Positions 52,243 to 60,796 of a DNA stretch of 64,000 nt are shown here, piece after piece. The first letter of the stretch is position 1. The number at the start of each line of letters is the position of its first letter. This DNA comes from Gemmataceae bacterium (GTDB taxonomy: Bacteria; Planctomycetota; Planctomycetia; Gemmatales; Gemmataceae). The notes beneath the pieces are model-generated. The model was given only the letters and a program-made list of their open reading frames with translations. It ran no database searches and was not told the origin of the DNA. The translations under genes and the position numbers were made by a program. Location of the stretch: positions 1 to 64,000 of the forward strand of contig SIAQ01000006.1 in assembly GCA_009697105.1 (NCBI GenBank), read 5' to 3'.

Positions 52243-55200
52243 TCACGCATTCCCGCCTCGCTCTTTGTCACGCTCTTCCATCGCCTTCTTTTTCGCGCGC
52301 ATCAAGCGCGTCGCGAAGTCGGCGGCGTCTTCTTGCTTCGATTTTTCCGCAGCTGGCTTGGCTTTCGGCTTTTCAACGGGTGCCGATGTTGACGTAATCG
52401 TCGGCGTGGCTGGCGTCTTGCCGTCGGATTCAAACTTCTTGCCGGCTTTTTGCTTGTCGATCGACTCGCTCACCTGGGCCTTGCGGCTCTTCAGACGCTC
52501 GATATACGCCGGGGCACTGTCATCCGCTTTCGCCTGGCCGCGTAGATGTTGCCAATAGCCGACCGCCTTGGCCCAGACCGCTTCCGGTTCGATGGCAATG
52601 CGGCGCAGGGCCACATCGAACAACAAGCAAAACGCCGCCAGGAACACCATCCACGCCCACAGCGCTTGCAGATTCGCATGGCTGTCGGGCACGTTGCGGA
52701 ACACGTCCGAGCGAGCGGCCGCGACCTGCAGCGAAGCGTCGTCGTCGCTGTACACTTTCCCATCCGTCAGGTAGGCGATGCGGTCGAGCAGGTCGGGGTT
52801 GCTTTCCATCTCGGCGAACTCCGGCGAGTACGGAATCGACACGCCGGCGCGGATGACATCGGTCATCGGCTCCAGCACTTTCTTGCCGTCCTTCATAACT
52901 TCCTTGTTCCACTTCGCCTGGATGTTGATGAAATACGCCCCGACCTCATCGGCAGGAATCTCGGCCTCGTACACGCCGGCGTTTTTTTGCTCGAACTTCA
53001 GCTCGAATTTGCGATCGTCCTTCACCTTGAACGCAGGCGTGGTGATGCCCGCCTTCAGTTCGACATCGGTGATCGGCGACTTGTCGGCATCCTGGGCTTC
53101 GAGCGTGATGCGGATCTTGCCGTCCTTTTGTTCGGTGCTCATGAACAGGTGTTTGCCGGTCTCGTTGGGCCTGAGCATCCAGTTGACCGTCTGGTCCCAG
53201 TATTTGCCATAGACCTCGGAGTTGGCCCAATCGCGGTCCCAAAACGGTTTCTCACCGGGATGGGTGCGGGCATCGCTGGTGAAGGCGACGCCTTTGCCCA
53301 GGCCGTACTGCCAGGCGGCGAGAATCGGGAATACGTATTTCTCCGTACCCATTTCGGGCGTCTGGATCATGACCTTGACGAGGTTCGATTCACGAGCCGT
53401 GGTGCGGACGAAGCCGTAGAGATCGGGCAGCTTCGTCAGGCCTTCGGTCGGGCCTTCGCGCACGCCCCGCAGCAACGGCATGAACGCGCCTTCATGCACG
53501 AACGATTGGCTGACGAGCCGGGTTTCCTTGATGTAGATCGCCGGCAGCTCCTTCGGGTCTTTGATGTGATAGAAGCGCCCGCGCAGATATTTGGCGACAG
53601 CGCTGAGCTTGTCGATCTCGGCCTTGCCATGCGTGGTGATGCAGACGGTAGTGCAGGAGATTTTGGCTTTCTTAAGTCTGTTGAGCATCTGTATGCTGGA
53701 GTCCCAGTGATCGCCGTCGGAGATGAGGATGATGTGCTTTGTGCCAAGCTGATACTCCTCGTTGGCAAGTGCCTTGAGTGCCAGTTCAAAGGCGGGATCG
53801 ACATCGGGCATGTCGCCGGGTTCCATCGTATTGACGCGATTGAGCATTTCTTTTCGGTCGGCGCCGACATCCTGAAATGGGATATGCCATTGATGCCCGC
53901 CGGGCAGGCCGTGGTTGTAATGGATTTGGCCAACCATATCCATCGCAGACAGCTTTTCGATGGCGAGTTTGGCGATTTTGCGCTGCCAGGCGTTGCCCTC
54001 GGCCATTTCCGAGGCGTGCATGATGAGAACCAGGCCGGACTTGCCTTCGACTTTCATCGCTTTGAGTTCGCAGTTGACGGGCAGAGCTTTTTCGATTTCG
54101 GTGTTCTGCCAGCCGCCCGCGCCGAAGCTCTGATTGCCGCCGATCATGAGGAGGCCCGCGCCTTGGTCGTGTACATGGCTGCGGATGACTTTTTGCTCGT
54201 CCTCGGTCAGACTATCGGCTGGAAGATTCGCGAGAATGACGGCATCGAATCGGCTCAGGAACGTGGCCAGGCGTTCGTTGTCGCCCTTCGTCAATTCGTG
54301 AAGCTTGTTGACCGGGTCCTTCTCGTCACGCGGATTGATCGTGAGGCTGACGACCTTCAGCCCCTTGTGCATTTTCTTCAGCCATGAGACTAGCAGCTGA
54401 TGCCGGTCCTTCTCGGATTCGAGCAGCAGCACCGCCTTCTCGCCGCGAGAAAGCACGCAGACGCGGGCGATGTTGTTGTCCACGCGATCACCCGGCAAGC
54501 CGCGCTCGACCAGGGCGCCCTCGGACGTTTCGACTCGCAACGGCACGACGCTCGCCTCATACGCAAAAACGGTGTCGTCCTTGCTGCCGGCTTGCTGGAA
54601 GTAGCAGACGTTCAAGCCCTGATGCAACCTGACTGTGCTGGAGTTCTTCTTGCGCTCCTTCTCGTCCATCTGCAATTCATGAGATGGATCGAAGCTGATT
54701 TTGCGGAGATTGAGTTGAGCGACGACCACCTTGGGATTGAAGCTGCGAATGACGACGCGCATCGGCAGCCGAGTATTCTTCTCGGTGACCGCCGGCGCCT
54801 CGATGCGCTCGACGAGGATTTCGTTGACCTGTCGGCGAGCGGCATCGATCTTGACGACATCGACTTGCACGCCGTTCTGCTTGGCCAAGCGCGCCTGTTC
54901 CTCGGCCTGGCCGATGTTCTCATTGCCGTCGGAGATCAACACCATGCGTTTTCCCGAACCTTCGGGGAACGACGCCAGGGCGAGCTTCATGGCGCCGGCG
55001 ACATCGGTGTAGGTGTTGTCGATTTGGCTCAGTATCTTGTGGAAGCCCAGTTTCGGCACAGCCGACGGCGGTAACTCCATGCGCGGGTGCTTGCCAAACA
55101 CGACCACGCCGACACGATCGCTGGCGTGCTGCGTACCACGCTTGGAGACCGAATCGTTGATGAAGGCGTACAGACGTTTTTCGCGGACATCCTCGCCGGC

Positions 55201-55806
55201 GACGATCTCCGGCGGCACGCTCAGCGAGCGATCCCACACGAACATGACGGTGACGTGATCGTTCGGCCGACGAGCGAACACCTCGGCCAGCGCCAGCACA
55301 ACAAACAGAATCAGTGCCGAGCGAAACACCAGCACTAACCAGCGGCGCGTATTGCCCAGGCCGATCAACGCGCGCCAACTCGTCCAGATCAACAACGGAA
55401 TCGCCGCGAGCAACATCAGCCACCACGGCGACTGCACGCGCAGCGAGGTGAGCAAGATCCAAACTTCGCGCAGGTTCTCTTGTAGCAGATTGCCCAGTAC
55501 GGCGCCGAGGCCGAAGAACAGCACGCACGCCAGACCGTAGCCCAGATAGACATTCCAGAACCCATTGATCACGACTGCGACGAGCAGCAACAGAAGAATC
55601 GAGCCCGCGCCGATCGCGATGCCGCCGGCGACCCAGGGCTCGTCGATTAAGTGAAACGCACCGAGGCCAAACGACGCCAGCAGCGGCACGGGCAGGTAGC
55701 CGCGCCAGTCCCAGGTGCCACGCGTCTGGCGAAGTACAAGCGCTAACGCACCCATCGCCAGGGCGAGGAGAAGGCTGAGGTATGCAATCCAATAATCGCC
55801 AAGCAT
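52243..55806 (-). CDS. Large VWA-domain membrane protein with glutamine-amidotransferase-like fold
   Basis: A 1187-residue protein. ATG 55806 is preceded by AGGAGA at a distance of eight; the longer frame comes from a palindrome. Six or so N-terminal helices (about 8-25, 41-52, 62-82, 86-108, 127-143, 158-176) precede a VWA domain with metal-site residues D192-R-S194-L-S196. A glutamine-amidotransferase-like region follows (GVAFTSDARTH, QGAGLLMIGGNQSFGAGGW) without a catalytic cysteine I can confirm. A membrane helix near 1050 and a Lys/Ala-rich tail end it. It resembles the BatA-like pair at 4833-9492. A MoxR gene lies 4 kb away on the opposite strand. Confidence 0.85.
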   Translation of the reverse strand: MLGDYWIAYLSLLLALAMGALALVLRQTRGTWDWRGYLPVPLLASFGLGAFHLIDEPWVAGGIAIGAGSILLLLLVAVVINGFWNVYLGYGLACVLFFGLGAVLGNLLQENLREVWILLTSLRVQSPWWLMLLAAIPLLIWTSWRALIGLGNTRRWLVLVFRSALILFVVLALAEVFARRPNDHVTVMFVWDRSLSVPPEIVAGEDVREKRLYAFINDSVSKRGTQHASDRVGVVVFGKHPRMELPPSAVPKLGFHKILSQIDNTYTDVAGAMKLALASFPEGSGKRMVLISDGNENIGQAEEQARLAKQNGVQVDVVKIDAARRQVNEILVERIEAPAVTEKNTRLPMRVVIRSFNPKVVVAQLNLRKISFDPSHELQMDEKERKKNSSTVRLHQGLNVCYFQQAGSKDDTVFAYEASVVPLRVETSEGALVERGLPGDRVDNNIARVCVLSRGEKAVLLLESEKDRHQLLVSWLKKMHKGLKVVSLTINPRDEKDPVNKLHELTKGDNERLATFLSRFDAVILANLPADSLTEDEQKVIRSHVHDQGAGLLMIGGNQSFGAGGWQNTEIEKALPVNCELKAMKVEGKSGLVLIMHASEMAEGNAWQRKIAKLAIEKLSAMDMVGQIHYNHGLPGGHQWHIPFQDVGADRKEMLNRVNTMEPGDMPDVDPAFELALKALANEEYQLGTKHIILISDGDHWDSSIQMLNRLKKAKISCTTVCITTHGKAEIDKLSAVAKYLRGRFYHIKDPKELPAIYIKETRLVSQSFVHEGAFMPLLRGVREGPTEGLTKLPDLYGFVRTTARESNLVKVMIQTPEMGTEKYVFPILAAWQYGLGKGVAFTSDARTHPGEKPFWDRDWANSEVYGKYWDQTVNWMLRPNETGKHLFMSTEQKDGKIRITLEAQDADKSPITDVELKAGITTPAFKVKDDRKFELKFEQKNAGVYEAEIPADEVGAYFINIQAKWNKEVMKDGKKVLEPMTDVIRAGVSIPYSPEFAEMESNPDLLDRIAYLTDGKVYSDDDASLQVAAARSDVFRNVPDSHANLQALWAWMVFLAAFCLLFDVALRRIAIEPEAVWAKAVGYWQHLRGQAKADDSAPAYIERLKSRKAQVSESIDKQKAGKKFESDGKTPATPTITSTSAPVEKPKAKPAAEKSKQEDAADFATRLMRAKKKAMEERDKERGGNA

Positions 55807-55820
55807 GATAGATTCTCCTG

Positions 55821-55882
55821 CCGCTTGCGGCTTAGCGCTCAACTCGCCCTTGGCAACACGTTGAGCGCTAAGCCGCAAGCGG
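55821..55882. repeat. Palindromic repeat family A, copy A5
   Basis: Arms 55821-55842 and 55861-55882 are perfectly complementary over 22 bp around an 18-base loop. It begins right behind the AGGAGA ribosome site of the large VWA gene, so it forms the leader of that mRNA. Confidence 0.95.
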
Positions 55883-55896
55883 CGCTATCTTCACTG

Positions 55897-56853
55897 CTAA
55901 AACCGTGCTCGCTGGACACGGTCGTTGTGGCTGTCGAGCACGTGTACCCTGCCTCGGCTGTCAACGGCGGCGGCCCAGGGGCTGGAGAGTTGGCCGGGCC
56001 CGCGACCGGGGCCGCCCCATGTGCCGAGCGACTCTCCGGTGAGCGTGAACTTCTGCACGCGATGGTTGCCGAACTCGACGACGTACAAAAACTCGCTGCC
56101 GTCGGGTGGACAGGCGACATCGTTTGGATACGACAATTCGCCTATTCCCGAGCCGGCGGAGCCGAAGGTGCGGACGAAGGCGCCGTCGGTGGTGAAGACC
56201 TGGATGCGATGATTGCAGCGGTCGGCGATGTAGAGGTTGCCGTCGGGTCCGATGGTCATGGCGCGGATGTGGGCGAAATGCCCGGTCGCCGCGGGCTGGA
56301 TGCTTGTGCCGACCTCGCGTTCGCCGCCGGGTTCGCCCCAGCAATGCAGGAATTTGCCGTCCGTGTCGAACTTGCTGATCCGTTGTGTGTCGCCGAACTC
56401 GGAGAGGTAAAAGTTGCCGGCCTTGTCGCGGACGGCATCGCTGATGTAGCTGAGTTGGCCCGGCTTCGTGCCGAGTTCACCGCCGATGGTGCGAATCAAG
56501 TTGCCTTCGGGCGAATAAACGCGTACGCAGTTGTAATGCGAATCGCTGACGATGACATTGCCGTCGAAATCGACGCTCAGCCCGCTGGGGCGTCCGTTGC
56601 GGTAATCGGGCGTGGTCCACGACGCGTTGAGAAATCTGCCGTCGCGGTCGAAGGCTTGAATGCGAGCGGTCCAATCGACGATGACCAGGCGGTCGCCTGG
56701 CCCGATGGCGATGGCGCGGGGTTTGACGAGTTCGCCGCCGTTCACGCCGCGTTTGCCCCAGACCAATTCCGGCGTCGCCCCACCGCCGCAGCCGAAAACG
56801 GCGAAGCATAAGGCGGCGCAGAACCAGGCTTGTGTGAATCGCGGCGCGGTCAT
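55897..56853 (-). CDS. NHL-repeat lipoprotein
   Basis: A 318-residue lipoprotein: hydrophobic start (WFCAALCFAVFGCGGG) with C22 in a lipobox F-G-C and then six NHL-type repeats forming a beta-propeller, for example PRAIAIGPGDRLVIVDWTARIQAFDRDG, PSGLSVDFDGNVIVSDSHYNCVRVYSPEG, IRAMTIGPDGNLYIADRCNHRIQVFTTDG and PWAAAVDSRGRVHVLDSHNDRVQ. NHL propellers bind peptides, RNA or partner proteins. Start ATG 56853. It precedes the large VWA gene on the same strand, so the two are probably one operon with an outer-face partner. Confidence 0.88.
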   Translation of the reverse strand: MTAPRFTQAWFCAALCFAVFGCGGGATPELVWGKRGVNGGELVKPRAIAIGPGDRLVIVDWTARIQAFDRDGRFLNASWTTPDYRNGRPSGLSVDFDGNVIVSDSHYNCVRVYSPEGNLIRTIGGELGTKPGQLSYISDAVRDKAGNFYLSEFGDTQRISKFDTDGKFLHCWGEPGGEREVGTSIQPAATGHFAHIRAMTIGPDGNLYIADRCNHRIQVFTTDGAFVRTFGSAGSGIGELSYPNDVACPPDGSEFLYVVEFGNHRVQKFTLTGESLGTWGGPGRGPGQLSSPWAAAVDSRGRVHVLDSHNDRVQRARF

Positions 56854-56926
56854 GATGGTCCTCGGCGAAGTGCCAGGGGTTATCGTACTATCCGCTCATG
56901 ATGAACGCCAGTGTTTTCGTTTTCCG

Positions 56927-57009
56927 CAAGCCCAGTGGTGAGGTACTCCGAACCCCTGGGATACTACGGAATCATCCCAGGGGTTCGGAGTACCTCACCC
57001 CTGGGCTTG
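56927..57009. repeat. Palindromic repeat family B, copy B7
   Basis: Arms 56927-56962 and 56974-57009 (36 bases, few mismatches), loop 11. It lies between the divergent NHL lipoprotein and moxR genes. Confidence 0.95.
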
Positions 57010-57061
57010 AATATGTACAATAATCCGTCAACGATCACCACCGGCTTCACGGGAACCACGC

Positions 57062-58063
57062 ATGAACGAATTTGAAACGCAGGTGCGGGACTTCCGCACG
57101 GAATACCAACGCGTTTTTCAGGAGATCAACAAGGTCATCGTAGGCCATGCCGACATCGTTCACGGCGTGCTCACGTGCCTATTTGCCGGTGGGCATGTAC
57201 TGTTGGAAGGCGTGCCGGGCTTGGGCAAGACGCTGCTGGTGCGAACGCTAAGTGAGGTGCTCGAACTGCATTTCAGCCGTGTGCAGTTCACGCCCGATTT
57301 GATGCCTTCGGATATCATCGGGACGAACATCATTAACGAAGCGCCGGATGGCCAACGCGTTTTCACTTTCCAGAAAGGCCCACTGTTCGCGCAGATCGTA
57401 CTCGCGGATGAAATCAACCGCGCGACGCCGAAGACGCAGTCGGCGCTCTTAGAAGCGATGCAAGAGCATTCCGTCACCGTCGGCGGCATCGTCCATCGGC
57501 TGGAAGAGCCGTTCTTCGTGATGGCGACGCAAAACCCGATCGAGCAGGAAGGAACCTATCCGTTGCCCGAGGCCCAGCTGGATCGATTCTTCTTCAAACT
57601 TGTCGTGCAATACTCCACGCGCGAGGAGTTGTCCACGATCATCGACCGCACAACCCGAGGCGAGTGGGCCAAGCCTCAGAAAGTGATGGACGGCGCGGCC
57701 ATCCGTAAATGGCAGGCGGTCGTGAAAAAGATTTTCATCGCGCCGCAGGTGCAGGACTACGCAGTCCGTTTGACGCTTGCCACGCATCCGCAAGGGCCGT
57801 TCGCGTGCAGCGTGACGAATCGCTTCCTACGCTTCGGCGCCAGTCCGCGCGGCGCGCAGGCGGTGGTGCTGGCGTCGAAGATTCGCGCCATGCTCGAAGG
57901 CCGATTCAACGTCAGCTTTGAGGATGTACGAAAAGCTTATCTTCCGGCGATGCGTCATCGCATCTTGCTCAACTTTGAAGCCCAGGCGGAGAACATCGCA
58001 CCGGATACCGTGCTGACGGAGATTTTGGGTGAGGTAAAAGAGAAGGCGCCGGATGCCGCGTGA
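57062..58063 (+). CDS. MoxR-family AAA+ ATPase
   Basis: A 333-residue chaperone-like ATPase. Walker A GVPGLGKT near 50, Walker B VLADEINRA near 117, sensor 1 ATQNP, and the helical insert and arginine regions (PLPEAQLDRFFF) are complete. MoxR proteins act with VWA-domain partners to load metals or assemble envelope complexes. It is divergent from the NHL/VWA operon, and no DUF58 gene, its usual companion, is in the window, so the VWA proteins here are its likely partners. Start ATG 57062. Confidence 0.95.
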   Translation: MNEFETQVRDFRTEYQRVFQEINKVIVGHADIVHGVLTCLFAGGHVLLEGVPGLGKTLLVRTLSEVLELHFSRVQFTPDLMPSDIIGTNIINEAPDGQRVFTFQKGPLFAQIVLADEINRATPKTQSALLEAMQEHSVTVGGIVHRLEEPFFVMATQNPIEQEGTYPLPEAQLDRFFFKLVVQYSTREELSTIIDRTTRGEWAKPQKVMDGAAIRKWQAVVKKIFIAPQVQDYAVRLTLATHPQGPFACSVTNRFLRFGASPRGAQAVVLASKIRAMLEGRFNVSFEDVRKAYLPAMRHRILLNFEAQAENIAPDTVLTEILGEVKEKAPDAA

Positions 58064-58067
58064 ACTG

Positions 58068-58150
58068 CAAGCCCAGGGGTGAGGTACGCCGAACCCCTGG
58101 GATGGGCGCTACTGATCCCAGGGGTTCGGAGTACCTCACCCCTGGGCTTG
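58068..58150. repeat. Palindromic repeat family B, copy B8
   Basis: Arms 58068-58103 and 58115-58150 (36 bases, one mismatch), loop 11. It starts four bases after the moxR stop and lies before the pyruvate kinase gene, so it separates the two transcription units or processes a shared mRNA. Confidence 0.95.
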
Positions 58151-58175
58151 ATTTCCACAAGACCACGGACTACCC

Positions 58176-59609
58176 ATGCAAAGACGCACCCGCATCGTCG
58201 CCACGCTTGGCCCCGCCACGGATCGCCCTGGCGTGCTTGAAAAACTGCTCGACTTCGGCCTGGATGTCGCACGCATCAACTTCTCGCACGGCACGTCCGA
58301 GGAGCATCGTGGCCGCATCGATCGGTTCCGCCTTCTCGCCGCCGAGCGCAAACGCGTCGTCGCGGTGCTCGGCGATCTGCCTGGCCCGAAGCTGCGAGCG
58401 ATCCTGAAAGCATCTATCGAGCTAATCGCCGGTAGCAAGCTCACGTTGGCACTGAAGCCGGAAGTCGCCGCGGATGTGCACCTGACTGAGCCTGAAGCGC
58501 TGGCGAAGGTCAAGCCGAACCATCGCGTGCTGCTCGACGATGGCCGAATCCAGGCCCGCGTTCACCTCGTGGCGAAGGACATCGTCACGCTGATGGTGGA
58601 AGTCGGCGGCACGCTGCTGCCCAACAAAGGCATCAACTTGCCGGATAGCGAACTGACGATCCCCGCCGTGACCAAGCGCGACCGTGACGCCGTCGCGGTC
58701 GCGCTTGGTCACGGCGTCGATTGGCTGGCGCTGTCGTTCGTGCGTGACGCTTCCGCCGCCCACGAGCTTCGCGGCGTCATTCGCGGCTACAACGTCGAGA
58801 TTCCGATTCTCGCCAAAATGGAACGGCCCGAAGCCGTTCGCGATGGCAAGTCCGACGAGATCATCGCCGCCTTCGACGGCATCATGGTCGCCCGCGGCGA
58901 TTTGGGCGTCGAAATCGCTCTCGAAAAAGTGCCACACGTCCAGAAACAACTCATCCAAAAAGCCCGCCTCGCCGGCAAGCCGGTCATCACGGCGACCGAC
59001 ATGCTCGACTCGATGCGAAAAAACCCGCGCCCGACACGTGCCGAGGTCAGCGATGTCGCCAATGCCGTCTACGATGGCACCGACGCCGTGATGCTGTCGG
59101 GCGAAACCGCCGTCGGCGATTACCCCGTCGAAGCGCTGTCGAGCATGAATCGCATCCTGATTGAGGCCGAAACGCACCAAGAAGAGAGCGGCCCGAAGCC
59201 GATGGACATCCCGCGCGGCGACATCACCGACCACATCACCCATGCCGTCTGCGATCTTGCCCGCGACACCGGCGCCGACGCGATCATCACACCGACGCTC
59301 ACAGGCCGCACGGCCAGGCTCGTCGCCCGGCATCGCGTGGCATCGGCCATCATCGCGGTGTCCACGGAACAGTCGGTGGTGCAGCGTCTCGCGGTCGTGT
59401 GGGGCGTGCAAGGCGTGACGGTGCCGTTCCCGATTCAGCGCGGTGACGATCGGCTTGAAGCGGCGGTCCGGGCGTCGTTTCTGGCAGGCGTCGTCAAGCC
59501 CGGTTCGCTCGTCGTCGTGCTCGCCGGCCACCCGATCGAAGGCGGCGAAGGCTTCCCGACTATCCGCCTCGTCCGCGTCGGCGACGACGGCCGCTCATGC
59601 GAACCGTGA
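58176..59609 (+). CDS. pyk: Pyruvate kinase
   Basis: A 477-residue glycolytic enzyme converting phosphoenolpyruvate and ADP to pyruvate and ATP. The N-terminal TRIVATLGPAT, the signature region IPILAKMERPEAV (K of the active site), MVARGDLGVEI, PVITATDMLDSM and SGETAVGDYPVEA are all intact. A short C-terminal domain (about 345-470) is of the usual allosteric type. Length and order are normal. ATG 58176 is the start; upstream a family B palindrome occupies the leader. It is not linked to other glycolytic genes here. Confidence 0.97.
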   Translation: MQRRTRIVATLGPATDRPGVLEKLLDFGLDVARINFSHGTSEEHRGRIDRFRLLAAERKRVVAVLGDLPGPKLRAILKASIELIAGSKLTLALKPEVAADVHLTEPEALAKVKPNHRVLLDDGRIQARVHLVAKDIVTLMVEVGGTLLPNKGINLPDSELTIPAVTKRDRDAVAVALGHGVDWLALSFVRDASAAHELRGVIRGYNVEIPILAKMERPEAVRDGKSDEIIAAFDGIMVARGDLGVEIALEKVPHVQKQLIQKARLAGKPVITATDMLDSMRKNPRPTRAEVSDVANAVYDGTDAVMLSGETAVGDYPVEALSSMNRILIEAETHQEESGPKPMDIPRGDITDHITHAVCDLARDTGADAIITPTLTGRTARLVARHRVASAIIAVSTEQSVVQRLAVVWGVQGVTVPFPIQRGDDRLEAAVRASFLAGVVKPGSLVVVLAGHPIEGGEGFPTIRLVRVGDDGRSCEP

Positions 59610-59675
59610 CCGCGACACCTCCCCGTTTAGCGCCCGCATCATCCCTCGCGATCGCATTATTTTCCGCAACCGACT

Positions 59676-59754
59676 TTGACAACCCATCCGCCCGCGCGAT
59701 ACGATGACAAAGATCAACCCGCAAGCCCCAGGATGAGCGCAGCGATTCCTGGGG
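59676..59754 (+). promoter_or_regulatory. Promoter-hairpin element E, copy 2
   Basis: TTGACA (59676-59681) and TACGAT (59700-59705), spacer 18, are followed after 20 bases by a hairpin (CCCCAGGA at 59726, TCCTGGGG at 59747). The spacer keeps CCCGCGCG as in copy 1. It stands 158 bases ahead of a three-gene small-protein operon and may drive it. Just upstream a solo arm of family G (CGTTTAGCGCCCGC) is found near 59625. The remaining gap to 59913 shows nothing else. Confidence 0.65.
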
Positions 59755-59912
59755 GTGCCGCGAGACGAGAAACTCGCACGATCGAGCCGAAAAAGCTTGA
59801 CGCCCGATCGCGGGGCTGGTGAAATCTACCCTTGCTATGGTGCGCACGTGAACAATAGCGCGCAGCACGTTGCTGAAGTGCATATTTGCACGCTAAAAAG
59901 AAGTGAGGTGCC

Positions 59913-60182
59913 ATGGGATTTCCGAGCAGGCTCAAGAAAATCAAAGATCCAAACGCGCCTATCCCTGAGCGCGTAATGGCGCTATGTGGCGCGCTGACGC
60001 ACTGCCACGTCGGCTTTGCACGAGGAAAGGCGGAACTTCGGGAGCATTTAGGGTGGGAGCTTGGGCAGCCGGTATCTAGCGAGACTCTAATCGCTATGGC
60101 GGAATACTTGGGCGAACAATCGGCGTTGCGGGGTCGTCGTCGTGATGGCACCGAACAACTCGTTGAAGGCGAACGCTGCTGA
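59913..60182 (+). CDS. Unknown 89-residue protein
   Basis: First gene of a three-gene operon; ATG 59913 has GAGG four to five bases upstream. The protein (GFPSRLKKIKDPNAPIPERVMALCGALTHC...) is basic at the start, with GWELGQPVSSETLIAMAEYLGEQ in the middle. I do not recognise a family. The size, order and ribosome sites argue for a real gene. The next frame starts 46 bases after its stop. Confidence 0.55.
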   Translation: MGFPSRLKKIKDPNAPIPERVMALCGALTHCHVGFARGKAELREHLGWELGQPVSSETLIAMAEYLGEQSALRGRRRDGTEQLVEGERC

Positions 60183-60228
60183 CGCAGCGCCACCTTAACT
60201 CGAACGTTCGGCAGGAGAGGGCTTATCG

Positions 60229-60567
60229 GTGGATGAGTCCGTAGGGTACGTCAATCGCCAGCGCCGACGCACCACGAACCCGCAAGCGATTGGTGCGTCG
60301 GCGCTTGATGCAGCCGGTCCTTATTACGTATCGCGGAGACTGAGGATGGCTGGTCTTGAGCCTGAACCAGATACATCGGTTCCTGCGGCGACATGGGCCG
60401 TTTGGCGGATGGACGAGGATAGATGTACCTCCAAGGTCCGGGGAGGGCTGACCCACGGCGAGGCGTACCGAGTAATGGGTGGGTTGGCGGTCCGCGGGCA
60501 CGGGGTGAGATACTGGGTCGAGAGCGAATCCGCCGATTCACACGAACAAAATCCAATGAAAGGCTGA
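60229..60567 (+). CDS. Unknown 112-residue protein
   Basis: GTG 60229 lies eight bases after AGGAGAGG, which decides the start. The protein has an R-rich head (NRQRRRTTNPQAIG) and W/Y-rich centre (TWAVWRMDEDRCTS, GVRYWVESESADSH). No motif is recognised. The following gene starts four bases after its stop, which suggests co-translation with the antitoxin-like protein. Confidence 0.55.
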   Translation: MDESVGYVNRQRRRTTNPQAIGASALDAAGPYYVSRRLRMAGLEPEPDTSVPAATWAVWRMDEDRCTSKVRGGLTHGEAYRVMGGLAVRGHGVRYWVESESADSHEQNPMKG

Positions 60568-60571
60568 TACC

Positions 60572-60790
60572 ATGGCAGACGAGTTGCGCGAGGAATATGA
60601 ATTCGACTATAGCCAGGCGAAGCCCAATCGGTTCGCGTCCAAGCTGACAAAAGGCGGGCGGCTGGTCGTGCTTGACCCCGAAGTTGCAGCGGCGTTCGCT
60701 GGGTCGGAGCCGGTGAACGCTGTGCTGAGAGCGTTGTTGCAGACGATGCCCACCAAGCCAACGGAGCAGGTGGAAGCGGCAAAGCAATAA
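60572..60790 (+). CDS. Small antitoxin-like protein
   Basis: A 72-residue acidic-to-neutral protein with LREEYEFDYSQAKPNRFASKL at the start and GRLVVLDPEVAAAFAGSEPVNAVLRALL in the middle. The D-P-(E/D)-V-A-x-x-F...VN-x-x-L-R-x-L(L/I) pattern occurs in small proteins of cyanobacteria and planctomycetes often encoded next to toxin-like genes, so an antitoxin role is plausible. AAAGG lies eight bases ahead of ATG 60572. Its stop is seven bases from the convergent uvrA stop. Confidence 0.65.
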   Translation: MADELREEYEFDYSQAKPNRFASKLTKGGRLVVLDPEVAAAFAGSEPVNAVLRALLQTMPTKPTEQVEAAKQ

Positions 60791-60796
60791 CGTTGT

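Noticed and set aside
52546-54387. 613-residue plus-strand frame opposite the large VWA gene
   Set aside because: A shadow in high-GC sequence; the minus-strand gene shows domain, start site and composition of a true gene.
57969-58166. Short frames created by the palindromes (also 11080-11379, 17196-17387, 2456-2641)
   Set aside because: They consist of repeat translations such as PLGSVAPIPGVRRTS and disappear when the repeat is removed. Only the uvrA cases are inside a real gene.
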